The notes beneath the pieces were generated by a model, which saw only the letters and a list, made by a program, of their open reading frames with translations, did not search any database and had not been told where the DNA came from. Of a DNA stretch of 64,000 nt, positions 23,703 to 32,941 are shown in pieces. The stretch lies in the NCBI RefSeq assembly GCF_018614195.1, contig NZ_JAGGOT010000028.1:149195-213194 (forward strand), given 5' to 3'. The first letter of the stretch is position 1. Each line of letters opens with the position of its first letter. The stretch comes from Streptomyces sp. ISL-43 (GTDB lineage Bacteria > Actinomycetota > Actinomycetes > Streptomycetales > Streptomycetaceae). Made by a program: the position numbers and the translations under genes.

Positions 23703-25225
23703 CACAGGCTCCCGTCGGCGGCCAGTTCCTTGTACCAGGGGTCGGCGAGCCGCTGGGTCCATTCGTCGCCCACGTGGACGGGCAGGACGGGCTGGCCGGA
23801 GAGTTCCCGGTAGATGTGCCGGAAGCCGTCGACGGACTGGTGGAGGGTGAACTTCTCGACCACCCGCTTGCGCGACATCCGTCCCAGCTCGGCGCGGCGT
23901 TCGTCGTCGCGGAGCAGGGCGAGGGTGGCACGGGCCATCGTCTCGGGCTCGCGCGGCGGAACGACGAGGCCCGTGTCGCCGACGGCCTCGCGGACCCCGC
24001 CGACGTCGGTGGAGACGGTGGTGCGGCCGCAGGACATGGCCTCGATGATAGAGAAGGGGAAGCCCTCGCTGATGGAGGAGAGCATCACGATGGAGCCGGC
24101 CGCGTAGGCCTGGGCGACCTGCTCGATGCGGCCCTCGTACGAGATCCCGTCGGTCACCCCCAGCTCGGCGGCGAGCTTCTCCAGCTTGAGCTTGTACTCC
24201 TCGCAGCCGGCCGGGACCGGGCCGAAGAGACGCAGCCGCAGGGCGGGCAGCTCCTCGCGCATGAACGCGTAGGCCCGGATCAGGGTTTCGAGGTCCTTGA
24301 TCGGGTCGATCCGGCCGCACCAGCTGAGGGTGGGGACCTCCGGTTCGGGGCCGGCCTCGGGGAAGGCGTGCGGGTCGACGCCGTTGTAGACGGTGCGGAT
24401 CCGCTCGGAGTCGGCACCCCCGCGCTCCTCCCAGCGGCGGTTGTACTGGTTGCACGGGGTGATCAGGTCGGCCTGCCGGTAGCCCTCGGTGTTGAGCTCG
24501 CGGTAGAAGCCGAGCATCAGGGCCTTGACGGGCCAGCGCTGTTCGGCGCTGCGGTAGCCGAGGTAGCGCTCGCGCAGGTAGATCCCGTGCTCGGTGAGGA
24601 GGAAGGGGACCTCGTCGTGGTACTTGGCGGCGAGCGCCGGGAGGGTGGCCAGTCCGCTGCTCACGGCGTGCGCGACGCTGTCGGGCGGGATCCGCACGGA
24701 CAGCGGACGCAGCGCGTGTTCCAGCAGGTCGGTGGCGGTGAGCGCGTCGTGGATGGTGGGCTCGGCGTCGGCGGTCGCGAGGCCCGGGCGGGTCCAGACG
24801 GTCATCAGCAGGCGCAGGACCGATTCGGAGCGCATGGCCGGGGCGAGCCGGCCGCAGCGGGCCAGCAGGGCCAGTTCGCGCAGGGCCTCGGAGAAGCCGC
24901 GCGCCGAACCGCCGGGGGCGGGGTCGAGCAGGGAGAGCAGGAAGGTCTCGTAGGTCTCGGTGAAGCGGCGCCGCGCCTTGCCTCGCAGGCCGGAGCGCAT
25001 CCTCCTGGCCGGCGGAGGCCCCCAGAGCGGAACGGCGGTGTGGCGGTAGACGTTGCGCGGCAGTTCCCAGGTGACCGGCTCGCGTCCGGAGCCGGTCAGG
25101 GCTATGACGTTGAAGTCGATCTCCGGCATACCGCGGACCAGTTGGTCGCACCAGGTGCTGACGCCCCCGTGGACGTGCGGATAGGTGCCTTCGGTGAGCA
25201 TGGTGACATGGCGCCCATGGCTCAT
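23699..25225 (-). CDS. pelF: PelF-type GT4 glycosyltransferase
   Basis: 508 residues, cytoplasmic. The N-terminus MLTEGTYPHVHGGVSTWCDQLV is the hallmark of PelF; the C-terminal Rossmann half has WCGRIDPIKDLETLIRAY, RLRLFGPVP and the GT4 donor motif SEGFPFSIIEAMSCG. PelF polymerises UDP-N-acetylgalactosamine or a related sugar in the Pel exopolysaccharide system. GGGGGGA lies nine bases before the ATG. A hairpin separates it from the deacetylase gene 103 bp upstream, and it overlaps the membrane protein gene downstream by four bases. A UDP-sugar epimerase gene is not in the window. Confidence 0.9.
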   Translation of the reverse strand: MSHGRHVTMLTEGTYPHVHGGVSTWCDQLVRGMPEIDFNVIALTGSGREPVTWELPRNVYRHTAVPLWGPPPARRMRSGLRGKARRRFTETYETFLLSLLDPAPGGSARGFSEALRELALLARCGRLAPAMRSESVLRLLMTVWTRPGLATADAEPTIHDALTATDLLEHALRPLSVRIPPDSVAHAVSSGLATLPALAAKYHDEVPFLLTEHGIYLRERYLGYRSAEQRWPVKALMLGFYRELNTEGYRQADLITPCNQYNRRWEERGGADSERIRTVYNGVDPHAFPEAGPEPEVPTLSWCGRIDPIKDLETLIRAYAFMREELPALRLRLFGPVPAGCEEYKLKLEKLAAELGVTDGISYEGRIEQVAQAYAAGSIVMLSSISEGFPFSIIEAMSCGRTTVSTDVGGVREAVGDTGLVVPPREPETMARATLALLRDDERRAELGRMSRKRVVEKFTLHQSVDGFRHIYRELSGQPVLPVHVGDEWTQRLADPWYKELAADGSLW

Positions 25226-25255
25226 GCGGTGTGTCCCCCCAAGGACGGAAAAGGG

Positions 25256-25285
25256 GCCGGCGCCCGTGGTTCGCGGAGCGCCGGC
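25256..25285 (-). terminator. hairpin between deacetylase gene and pelF (attenuator candidate)
   Basis: GCCGGCGC and GCGCCGGC (8 bp) flank a 14-nt loop in the 103-bp gap between two genes of the same operon. It has no clear T-run, so it may be a partial terminator or an mRNA-stabilising hairpin that sets the ratio of deacetylase to the rest of the operon. Confidence 0.45.
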
Positions 25286-25328
25286 GCTAGGTGGTACGTG
25301 TGGCTGGCTCGGACGTGCTGCCCGACGG

Positions 25329-27356
25329 TCAGGGCATGTGGAGCGTGACGGCGCTCTGAAGCAGCTCGGGGGCCGTCCAAGTGGACCGGGACCCGGCGTA
25401 GGCGGTGCCGAAGTCGGCGGTTCCGAGCAGGAGCTGCTTCTTCGTGCCGGCGGGCGCGGTGACCGGGGCGACGACTCCGGAGGGCGCCTTGACGGTGACG
25501 TCCTTGCCGATGCGGTAGGCCGTGACCTGGTTGGCGGCTACCGCGGCGTTCCAGGCCGCACGGCGCTGGAGCTCGACGCCGGTCTCCTTCATGCTCTGGT
25601 TCACGATCGGCGCGCTGGGCGCGTAGAGCGTGCGATAGGAGTCGAGGACCTGGTTGAGGACCGGGTAGAGGGTGCGGTCCTCGGCGAGGTTGCTCTGGTG
25701 GACGTAGTGCGGGCGCGGGTCGTTGTTCAGGACGTGCCGCATGGCGGTCCTGGCCTCGGCCGGGACGATGTAGCCCAGGTAGCCGGTGTTGGCGTCGAGC
25801 GGGGCCGGGAGGCAGGTGGAGGTGCCGGGGTTGTCCTCGCAGATGCCGCTGCCGCCGTGGGCCCGGCTCGTGTAGATCCAGTTGTACTCGTCGGCCATCT
25901 CGGCGTTCGTGCCCGTGTTGTAGTACACGTTCATCGGGTACCGGGGGACGGTCAGCGCGGCACCCACCGGCCGCTGAACGGGCTCGCGGGAGTTGTCGCT
26001 GCCCGCCCATTTCACGCCGTTGTCGGCGAGCGCGCCGGCCAGATTGGGGTTGTCCTGGCCCTGCTGCGGAAAGGTCTTGAGGCCGGAGTGCTCACCGGTG
26101 ACCAGCTCGGAGCGGTCCGTGGTGATGCCCTTGGAGGCGGCCCAGTTGTTGTTGTCCCGGATCTGCGCCGAGATCTCGGCGCGGCTCATCCAGTTGACGG
26201 CGCCCTGGGCGTTCTTCGTGCAGGTCCACGGGCTGGTGGTGGTGTCCTGGACACAGCCGAGGAACGGGTGGGTGTAGGTGTGGTTCATCCACCGGTACTT
26301 CGCCTTGTCGGCGATCAGCTGGGCGGTCAGGGCGTCGGTGTTGCCGTGCTCCGTCTTCCACTCCTCCCCCGCGCCCGCGTTGAAGAGCAGGTCGAGCTTG
26401 AAGTTCTTCGACGTCTGCCACTGCGCCAGGTACTGGGCGTCGGCGGCCGTCATCCGGATGGTGGACTCCTGGCCCTCGCCGCCCGCGCAGGCGTAGTCGC
26501 CGGGGGTGCAGTTCAGCTCCTTGCTCCAGCGGGCGTCCGGGGCGAAGACGTCGTCGACGTGGACCGCGAAGTAGTTGCGCTCCTGGCCGAGGTGGACGCC
26601 CTGGGTGACCCATTCGACGATGCCGCGCGCCAGCAGCCGGAACTGCTGCTGGTGCTGGTTGTAGCCGAAGGTGACGACCAGTTCGCTGCGCCCGTCGTGG
26701 GTGTACTCGCCGACGAGCGAGGCCCGTCCGGAGCCGACCGGTGCGTCGACGTAGCTGGTGTAGCCGGGCCTCGGCTTGGCCATGAACCCGTAGCTCTCCG
26801 GGATCAGCGCCGAGTTGTCCTCGAAGGCGACCTGGCCGCCGAGGTAGGCGAAGGGGCCCGCCTTGCCGGCCGCGGTGACGGCGGCCTGGGTGCCGTCGAG
26901 CGTGCCGCTGTAGCCGCCGTTGTCGGTGTACTCCAGGCCCACACCCGGGTGCGCCCAGGTGTACGCGTCCACCTGACGGATTCCGTACGTCGTCTCGTAC
27001 GCGGCGAGCGCGGCCATCTCGGCCGAGCCCGCGCCGAACGGGTTCTCGTTCGGCAGCACCACGCCCTGGAACTTGGCGCGCGGCCGCCCGTCGACCGTGT
27101 CGGCGAGGAACGCCGCGTTGACCACCGGGCGGCTTCCGCTGCCCAGGTCGACGCGGGTGAACGGAACCCCGGTGTCGCGGAGTTCCGCCGTGATCGCCTC
27201 GACCGAGCTGCCGCCGTCGTCGACGACGAGCACCCTCAGGTCGATGCGCGGAGCAACGGCCGCCTGAGCCGTCGCTCCGGGTACCGCGACGGATGCTATG
27301 GCAGCCGCGAAGCATACGGCGGCGATCCTGTTCATCCGGTCTTTCTTCGTGACCAT
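25329..27356 (-). CDS. secreted CE18 polysaccharide deacetylase, Agd3-like
   Basis: 675 residues with a Sec signal peptide (about 1-32). It matches the layout of Agd3, the fungal galactosaminogalactan deacetylase (CE18): an N-terminal domain with RVLVVDDGGSSVEAI, then a deacetylase domain with the metal motifs HVDD (266-269, in FAVHVDDVFAPD) and HTYTHP (359-364). Deacetylation makes the polymer cationic and adhesive. Several conserved Cys and a C-terminal beta-rich domain follow. GGAAAGG lies 5 bases before the ATG. It is the first gene of the operon and divergent from pepA. Homology is judged by eye; a general polysaccharide deacetylase is the fallback. Confidence 0.82.
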   Translation of the reverse strand: MVTKKDRMNRIAAVCFAAAIASVAVPGATAQAAVAPRIDLRVLVVDDGGSSVEAITAELRDTGVPFTRVDLGSGSRPVVNAAFLADTVDGRPRAKFQGVVLPNENPFGAGSAEMAALAAYETTYGIRQVDAYTWAHPGVGLEYTDNGGYSGTLDGTQAAVTAAGKAGPFAYLGGQVAFEDNSALIPESYGFMAKPRPGYTSYVDAPVGSGRASLVGEYTHDGRSELVVTFGYNQHQQQFRLLARGIVEWVTQGVHLGQERNYFAVHVDDVFAPDARWSKELNCTPGDYACAGGEGQESTIRMTAADAQYLAQWQTSKNFKLDLLFNAGAGEEWKTEHGNTDALTAQLIADKAKYRWMNHTYTHPFLGCVQDTTTSPWTCTKNAQGAVNWMSRAEISAQIRDNNNWAASKGITTDRSELVTGEHSGLKTFPQQGQDNPNLAGALADNGVKWAGSDNSREPVQRPVGAALTVPRYPMNVYYNTGTNAEMADEYNWIYTSRAHGGSGICEDNPGTSTCLPAPLDANTGYLGYIVPAEARTAMRHVLNNDPRPHYVHQSNLAEDRTLYPVLNQVLDSYRTLYAPSAPIVNQSMKETGVELQRRAAWNAAVAANQVTAYRIGKDVTVKAPSGVVAPVTAPAGTKKQLLLGTADFGTAYAGSRSTWTAPELLQSAVTLHMP

Positions 27357-27702
27357 TTCGGCCTTTCCCCCCGCAGGCGTCCTCGACTTCGGCCCGTGGC
27401 GTGAGGCCGGGCCGGGGAGGCTCTGTGGAAATGATGCAAAGGAACCCCGCGTCCCCTTGCGAGAGTGGCCCGAGTCTCACGGACCTCGTCAGGTCTAAGG
27501 GGCAAACCTGGAACAGAGGCCACAGATGGGTGAACCTGGCAGTCTCTTGATCGAACAACTTGCCAAACCTTCGAGTGGCGTGCGGACGACATCGTGCGCG
27601 TAGGCTCATTTCCGGCGGCCATCGGGCCCGAATACGATCGCTACGGACGGCCGGCCACCCACTCGGCCCACACCACCAAAACGGAAGCGAGACTTCACCA
27701 CC
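27357..27702. other. 346-bp divergent intergenic region: deacetylase operon / pepA
   Basis: No gene is seen here. It is richer in A and T than its surroundings around 27485-27570. It contains a loose inverted pair CAGGT...ACCTG at 27489-27509 and repeated AACCTGG near 27507 and 27533. A TAGGCT at 27602-27607 could be a pepA -10 box. The promoter of the polysaccharide operon must lie here, but I cannot place it. pepA has no strong Shine-Dalgarno. Confidence 0.4.
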
Positions 27703-29232
27703 GTGACTGCTCTGACTCTCAGCACTGCCGGACCGGCGACGCTGCGCGCCGACGCCCTCGTCGTCGGCGTAGCGAAGGGCCCCAAGGGCCTCGTCGTGGC
27801 CGCGGGCGCCGAGGCCGTGGACAAGGCGTACGACGGAAAGCTCGCCGCCGTGCTCGACGCGCTCGGTGCCACGGGCGCCGAAGGCGAGATCACCAAGCTG
27901 CCGGCCCCGGACGGCCTCAAGGTCCCGGTCGTGCTGGCGGTCGGGCTGGGCCCCGTCCCCGAGACCGACGAGTCGTACGACGAGGAGGCGCTGCGCCGCG
28001 CCGCCGGCGCCGCCGCCCGCGCCCTGCACGGCTCCAAGAAGGCCGCCTTCGCGCTCCCCCTGGACGACGCCTCCGCCGTCACCGCCGTCGCCGAGGGCGC
28101 GCTGCTGGGCGCGTACGCCTTCACCGCCTACCAGGGCGGCGAGAAGAAGGGCGCCAAGAACGGCGGCCCGAAGCTGCCGCTCACCGAGGTGGCCCTGCTC
28201 GGCGCCAAGCCGCGCGACAAGGACCACAAGGCCGCCGCCGAGCGCGCCATCGTCGTCGCGACCGAGGTCAACATCGCCCGCGACCTGGTCAACACCCCGC
28301 CGAACGACCTCACCCCCGAGGCCTTCGCCGCCGTCGCCTCCGCGACCGCGAAGGAGAACGGCATCAAGGTCCAGGTCCTGGACGAGAAGGCCCTGGTCAA
28401 GGGCGGCTACGGCGGCATCATGGGCGTCGGCAAGGGCTCCGAGAACCCGCCGCGCCTGGTGAAGCTCTCCTACACCCACCCCAAGGCGGAGAAGACCCTC
28501 GCCTTCGTCGGCAAGGGCATCACCTACGACTCCGGCGGCATCTCCCTCAAGCCGGCCGGCCACAACGAGACGATGAAGTGCGACATGGCCGGCGCCGCCG
28601 CCGTCTTCGCCTCCGTCGTCGCGGCCTCCAAGCTCGGCCTCCAGGTCAACGTCACCGGCTGGCTCGCGCTCGCCGAGAACATGCCGTCCGGCTCCGCCAC
28701 CAAGCCCGGCGACGTGCTGCGCATGTACAGCGGCAAGACCGTCGAGGTCCTCAACACGGACGCGGAGGGCCGCCTGGTCCTGGGCGACGCGCTGACCAAG
28801 GCCTCCGAGGACAACCCGGACGCGATCGTCGACGTCGCGACCCTGACCGGCGCCATGATGATGGCCCTGGGTGACCGCACCTTCGGCATCATGGCCAACG
28901 ACGACGCCTTCCGCACCTCGGTCCACGAGATCGCCGAGGAGGTCGGCGAGGCCTCCTGGCCGATGCCGCTCCCCGCGGACCTGCGCAAGTCCATGGACTC
29001 CCCCACCGCCGACATCGCCAACATGGGTGTCCGGATGGGCGGCGGCCTGGTGGCCGGCCTCTTCCTGCAGGAGTTCGTCGGCGAGGGCATCACCTGGGCC
29101 CACCTCGACATCGCGGGTCCCGCCTTCCACGAGGGCGCCCCGTACGGCTACACCCCCAAGGGCGGCACCGGCTCGGCCGTGCGCACCCTGGTGCGGCTGG
29201 CCGAGCGCACGGCCACGGGCGACCTGGGCTGA
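27703..29232 (+). CDS. pepA: leucyl aminopeptidase (M17 family)
   Basis: 509 residues. The C-terminal half holds the M17 catalytic core: VGKGITYDSGGISLKPAGHNETMKCDMAGAAAV (metal-binding Lys and Asp residues), the family signature NTDAEGRLVLGDAL with metal ligands Asp and Glu, and GAMMMALGD. The N-terminal domain is the hexamer-forming macro-like region. The enzyme removes N-terminal residues from peptides, often needing manganese or zinc. The start is GTG. A perfect terminator follows, so it is separate from lpdA. Confidence 0.95.
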   Translation: MTALTLSTAGPATLRADALVVGVAKGPKGLVVAAGAEAVDKAYDGKLAAVLDALGATGAEGEITKLPAPDGLKVPVVLAVGLGPVPETDESYDEEALRRAAGAAARALHGSKKAAFALPLDDASAVTAVAEGALLGAYAFTAYQGGEKKGAKNGGPKLPLTEVALLGAKPRDKDHKAAAERAIVVATEVNIARDLVNTPPNDLTPEAFAAVASATAKENGIKVQVLDEKALVKGGYGGIMGVGKGSENPPRLVKLSYTHPKAEKTLAFVGKGITYDSGGISLKPAGHNETMKCDMAGAAAVFASVVAASKLGLQVNVTGWLALAENMPSGSATKPGDVLRMYSGKTVEVLNTDAEGRLVLGDALTKASEDNPDAIVDVATLTGAMMMALGDRTFGIMANDDAFRTSVHEIAEEVGEASWPMPLPADLRKSMDSPTADIANMGVRMGGGLVAGLFLQEFVGEGITWAHLDIAGPAFHEGAPYGYTPKGGTGSAVRTLVRLAERTATGDLG

Positions 29233-29271
29233 CGCGTCCGGCGTGGGGCCGCGGCACAGCGGCGGCCCGCG

Positions 29272-29312
29272 GGCCCCGACCTTGATCAGATTTTCTGATC
29301 GGGGTCGGGGCC
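29272..29312 (+). terminator. terminator of pepA
   Basis: GGCCCCGACC-TT-GATCAG pairs with CTGATC-GG-GGTCGGGGCC around an A/T loop, forming an 18-bp stem with two G-T pairs. It ends pepA transcription and sits just before the lpdA promoter. Confidence 0.88.
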
Positions 29313-29319
29313 TGTTCAC

Positions 29320-29348
29320 TGTCAACGAAATCCGTAGGTTTCTACGCT
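29320..29348 (+). promoter_or_regulatory. candidate promoter of lpdA-sucB
   Basis: TGTCAA (29320-29325) and TACGCT (29343-29348) are separated by 17 bp, immediately after the pepA terminator. This would give an mRNA leader of about 190 nt before lpdA; I see no small ORF or clear riboswitch fold in it. Confidence 0.4.
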
Positions 29349-29544
29349 GCGGTAACCCCCGGTTCAGGCAGATCGACCTGTCACAGGGCGGGCCCGCCGT
29401 CCCGCGTTCCGCCGACAAATGCGAAGATGGGTTCTCGGCAGGACAGGGCCCCCACCACAGGGCCGAAGAAACAAGCGGCCGATTACCAGCCGCCGCCCGG
29501 TCACAGAGGACCGGTGCTCGGCGCACATGCATGGAGGACGTGAC

Positions 29545-30933
29545 GTGGCGAACGACGCCAGCACCGTTTTCGACCTAGTGATCCTCGGCGGTGGCAGTGG
29601 CGGTTACGCCGCGGCGCTGCGCGCATCCCAGCTGGGTCTGGACGTTGCCCTGATCGAGAAGAACAAGCTCGGCGGCACCTGCCTGCACAACGGCTGCATC
29701 CCCACGAAGGCTCTGCTGCACGCGGGCGAGATCGCGGACCAGGCTCGCGAGGCCGCCCAGTTCGGTGTGAAGGCCACCTTCGAGGGCATCGACATCGCGG
29801 GTGTGCACAAGTACAAGGACGACATCATCGCGGGCCTGTACAAGGGTCTGCAGGGTCTGGTCGCCTCCCGCAAGCTGACCTACATCGAGGGTGAGGGACG
29901 CCTCTCCTCCCCGACTTCCGTCGACGTGAACGGCCAGCGCATCGAGGGCCGCCACGTGCTGCTGGCGACCGGCTCCGTGCCGCGCTCGCTGCCGGGCCTG
30001 AACATCGACGGCAACCGCATCATCTCCTCGGACCACGCGCTGGTCCTGGACCGCGTGCCCGAGTCCGCCATCGTCCTGGGCGGCGGCGTCATCGGCGTCG
30101 AGTTCGCCTCGGCGTGGAAGTCCTTCGGCACCGACGTCACCATCGTCGAGGGCCTCAAGCACCTCGTGCCGGTCGAGGACGAGAACAGCTCGAAGCTGCT
30201 GGAGCGGGCGTTCCGCAAGCGGGGCATCAAGTTCAACCTCGGCACCTTCTTCGACAAGGCCGAGTACACCGAGAACGGCGTGCGCGTCACGCTGGCCGAC
30301 GGCAAGACCTTCGAGGCGGAAGTGCTGCTGGTCGCGATCGGCCGCGGCCCGGTCTCGCAGGGGCTGGGCTACGAGGAGCAGGGCGTCGCGATGGACCGCG
30401 GCTACGTCCTGGTCGACGAGTACATGCAGACCAACGTGCCGACCATCTCGGCCGTCGGCGACCTCGCCCCGACCCTCCAGCTCGCGCACGTCGGCTTCGC
30501 CGAGGGCATCCTGGTGGCGGAGCGTCTGGCCGGTCTCAAGACCGTCCCGATCGACTACGACGGCGTCCCGCGCGTCACGTACTGCCACCCCGAGGTCGCG
30601 TCCGTCGGCATCACCGAGGCCAAGGCCAAGGAGATCTACGGCGCGGACAAGGTCGTGGCCCTCAAGTACAACCTGGCGGGCAACGGCAAGAGCAAGATCC
30701 TGAAGACCGCGGGCGAGATCAAGCTCGTCCAGGTCAAGGACGGTGCCGTGGTCGGCGTCCACATGGTCGGTGACCGGATGGGCGAGCAGGTCGGCGAGGC
30801 CCAGCTGATCTACAACTGGGAAGCCCTGCCGGCCGAGGTCGCGCAGCTCATCCACGCGCACCCGACGCAGAACGAGGCGATGGGCGAGGCGCACCTGGCG
30901 CTCGCCGGCAAGCCCCTGCACGCACACGACTAA
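29545..30933 (+). CDS. lpdA: dihydrolipoyl dehydrogenase (E3)
   Basis: 462 residues. Lpd reoxidises dihydrolipoyl groups of 2-oxoacid dehydrogenase E2 proteins, passing electrons through FAD to NAD. The N-terminal dinucleotide motif is LVILGGGSGGYAA, the redox disulfide is C46-C51 in GGTCLHNGCIPTKAL, the NAD-binding motif is AIVLGGGVIGVEFASAW, and the C-terminal His-Glu region is HAHPTQNEAMGE. The GTG start has GGAGGA six bases upstream. It is followed 54 bp later by the E2 gene, a co-transcribed pair. Confidence 0.96.
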   Translation: MANDASTVFDLVILGGGSGGYAAALRASQLGLDVALIEKNKLGGTCLHNGCIPTKALLHAGEIADQAREAAQFGVKATFEGIDIAGVHKYKDDIIAGLYKGLQGLVASRKLTYIEGEGRLSSPTSVDVNGQRIEGRHVLLATGSVPRSLPGLNIDGNRIISSDHALVLDRVPESAIVLGGGVIGVEFASAWKSFGTDVTIVEGLKHLVPVEDENSSKLLERAFRKRGIKFNLGTFFDKAEYTENGVRVTLADGKTFEAEVLLVAIGRGPVSQGLGYEEQGVAMDRGYVLVDEYMQTNVPTISAVGDLAPTLQLAHVGFAEGILVAERLAGLKTVPIDYDGVPRVTYCHPEVASVGITEAKAKEIYGADKVVALKYNLAGNGKSKILKTAGEIKLVQVKDGAVVGVHMVGDRMGEQVGEAQLIYNWEALPAEVAQLIHAHPTQNEAMGEAHLALAGKPLHAHD

Positions 30934-30987
30934 TCGTCACTGGGCGCGACGACCACTTCCGCACTTTCGTTAGGAGCAACAGAAACC

Positions 30988-32712
30988 ATGTCGGTTTCCG
31001 TAACCCTTCCGGCGCTCGGTGAGAGCGTCACTGAGGGCACTGTCACCCGCTGGCTGAAGGCCGAGGGCGAGCGCGTCGAGGCCGACGAGCCGCTGCTCGA
31101 GGTCTCGACCGACAAGGTCGACACCGAGATCCCGTCCCCCGTGTCGGGCATCCTGGCCTCGATCAAGGTCGCCGAGGACGAGACCGTCGAGGTCGGCGCC
31201 GAGCTGGCCGTCATCGACGACGGCTCGGGCGCGCCGGCCGCGGCCGCCGCTCCGGCCGCCGCCGCGACGGTCGTCGCCGAGGCTCCGGCCGCGCCGGCCG
31301 CGCCGGCTCCGGTCGCCGAGGCCCCCGCGGCCCCGGCTGCCGCGACCCCGGCTGCCGCCGGTACCGATGTCGTGCTCCCCGCCCTGGGCGAGTCCGTCAC
31401 CGAGGGCACCGTCACCCGCTGGCTGAAGCAGGTCGGCGAGTCCGTCGAGGCCGACGAGCCGCTGCTCGAGGTCTCGACCGACAAGGTCGACACCGAGATC
31501 CCCGCCCCGGTCGCCGGCGTTCTGCTGGAGATCCTGGTCGCCGAGGACGAGAACGCCGAGGTCGGCGCCCGTCTGGCCGTCATCGGCGCGGCCCCCGCTG
31601 CCGCCCCGGCCGCCGCCGCGCCGGCTCCGGTCGCCGCTGCCGCCCCCGTCGCCGCTCCGGCTCCGGTCGTGGCCGCCCCCGCGGTCGCCGCTCCGGCCCC
31701 GGTCGCCGCCCCGGCTCCCGTGGCCGCTCCGGCTCCGGTCGCCCCCGTGGCCCCGGCCGCCCCCGCCGCCCCGGTTTCCGCCGGTGACGAGGGCGCGTAC
31801 GTGACCCCGCTGGTGCGCAAGCTCGCCTCGGAGTCCGGCGTCGACCTGTCCGCGGTCTCGGGCACCGGTGTCGGTGGCCGCATCCGCAAGCAGGACGTCC
31901 TGGCCGCCGCCGAGGCCGCCAAGGCCGCCGCTGCCGCTCCGGCCCCGTCCGCCGCTCCGGCCGCGAAGGCTCCGGCCGCCGCGGTCTCCGAGCTGCGCGG
32001 TCAGACGGTCAAGATGACCCGCATGCGCAAGGTCATCGGCGACAACATGATGAAGGCCCTGCACTCGCAGGCGCAGCTCAGCTCCGTGGTCGAGGTGGAC
32101 ATCACCAAGATCATGAAGCTGCGCGAGAAGGCCAAGGCCGGCTTCCTCGCCCGTGAGGGCGTCAAGCTGTCCCCGATGCCGTTCTTCGTCAAGGCCGCGG
32201 CCCAGGCGCTGAAGGCCCACGCGGTCGTCAACGCCCGGATCAACGAGGACGAGGGCACCATCACCTACTTCGGCTCGGAGAACATCGGCATCGCCGTGGA
32301 CTCCGAGAAGGGCCTGATGACCCCGGTCATCAAGGGTGCGGGCGACCTCAACCTGGCGGGCATCTCCAAGGCCACCGCCGACCTGGCCTCCAAGGTCCGC
32401 GGCAACAAGATCACGCCGGACGAGCTGTCGGGCGCGACCTTCACCATCAGCAACACCGGCTCGCGCGGTGCGCTGTTCGACACGGTCATCGTGCCCCCGA
32501 ACCAGGTCGCCATCCTGGGCATCGGCGCGACGGTCAAGCGCCCGGTGGTCATCGAGACCGCCGAGGGCACGAACATCGGCATCCGCGACATGACGTACCT
32601 GACCCTGTCCTACGACCACCGCCTGGTGGACGGCGCGGACGCGGCCCGGTACCTCTCGGCCGTCAAGGCGATCCTCGAGGCCGGCGAGTTCGAGGTCGAG
32701 CTCGGCCTGTAA
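30988..32712 (+). CDS. sucB: two-lipoyl-domain E2 acyltransferase of 2-oxoacid dehydrogenase complex
   Basis: 574 residues: lipoyl domain 1 (1-77, lipoyl Lys 43 in STDKVDTE), an Ala/Pro linker, lipoyl domain 2 (about 127-200, Lys 166), a long Ala/Pro/Val linker, a peripheral-subunit-binding domain (YVTPLVRKLASESGVDLSAV... GGRIRKQDVL), and a catalytic domain ending in SYDHRLVDGADAARYL with the active His. This is the actinobacterial SucB/AceF type. Because aceE lies 1.1 kb downstream and no other E2 is nearby, it may serve both pyruvate and 2-oxoglutarate dehydrogenases, as in Corynebacterium. A strong terminator follows. Confidence 0.95.
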   Translation: MSVSVTLPALGESVTEGTVTRWLKAEGERVEADEPLLEVSTDKVDTEIPSPVSGILASIKVAEDETVEVGAELAVIDDGSGAPAAAAAPAAAATVVAEAPAAPAAPAPVAEAPAAPAAATPAAAGTDVVLPALGESVTEGTVTRWLKQVGESVEADEPLLEVSTDKVDTEIPAPVAGVLLEILVAEDENAEVGARLAVIGAAPAAAPAAAAPAPVAAAAPVAAPAPVVAAPAVAAPAPVAAPAPVAAPAPVAPVAPAAPAAPVSAGDEGAYVTPLVRKLASESGVDLSAVSGTGVGGRIRKQDVLAAAEAAKAAAAAPAPSAAPAAKAPAAAVSELRGQTVKMTRMRKVIGDNMMKALHSQAQLSSVVEVDITKIMKLREKAKAGFLAREGVKLSPMPFFVKAAAQALKAHAVVNARINEDEGTITYFGSENIGIAVDSEKGLMTPVIKGAGDLNLAGISKATADLASKVRGNKITPDELSGATFTISNTGSRGALFDTVIVPPNQVAILGIGATVKRPVVIETAEGTNIGIRDMTYLTLSYDHRLVDGADAARYLSAVKAILEAGEFEVELGL

Positions 32713-32748
32713 GGCTCTGCGCGACAGCGCGACGGACTCCGTCGCGTA

Positions 32749-32789
32749 CGGCGCCCCCGCCCGGACACAAGTCCCGGGCGGGGGCGCCG
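32749..32789 (+). terminator. terminator of lpdA-sucB
   Basis: A perfect 16-bp stem (CGGCGCCCCCGCCCGG and complement) with a loop of about 9 nt lies 37 bp after the E2 stop codon. Confidence 0.88.
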
Positions 32790-32941
32790 TCGTCGTACGC
32801 TGGGCGGCCCTGGTGGGGGCCCTGTAACCAGCCTCACCCTGCGCCCCCGACCCGGAACGCATCGCGACGACCGGAGCGGCCGTATTGTCTACGCATCAGG
32901 CCCCGCATGACCCTGCACACCCACCAGGAGATGAAGCCCCG

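Noticed and set aside
22173..25151. A 992-codon frame joining the 12-TM protein to sequence over pelF
   Set aside because: The upstream part overlaps pelF in another frame. The GTGA overlap at 23699-23702 gives the natural start.
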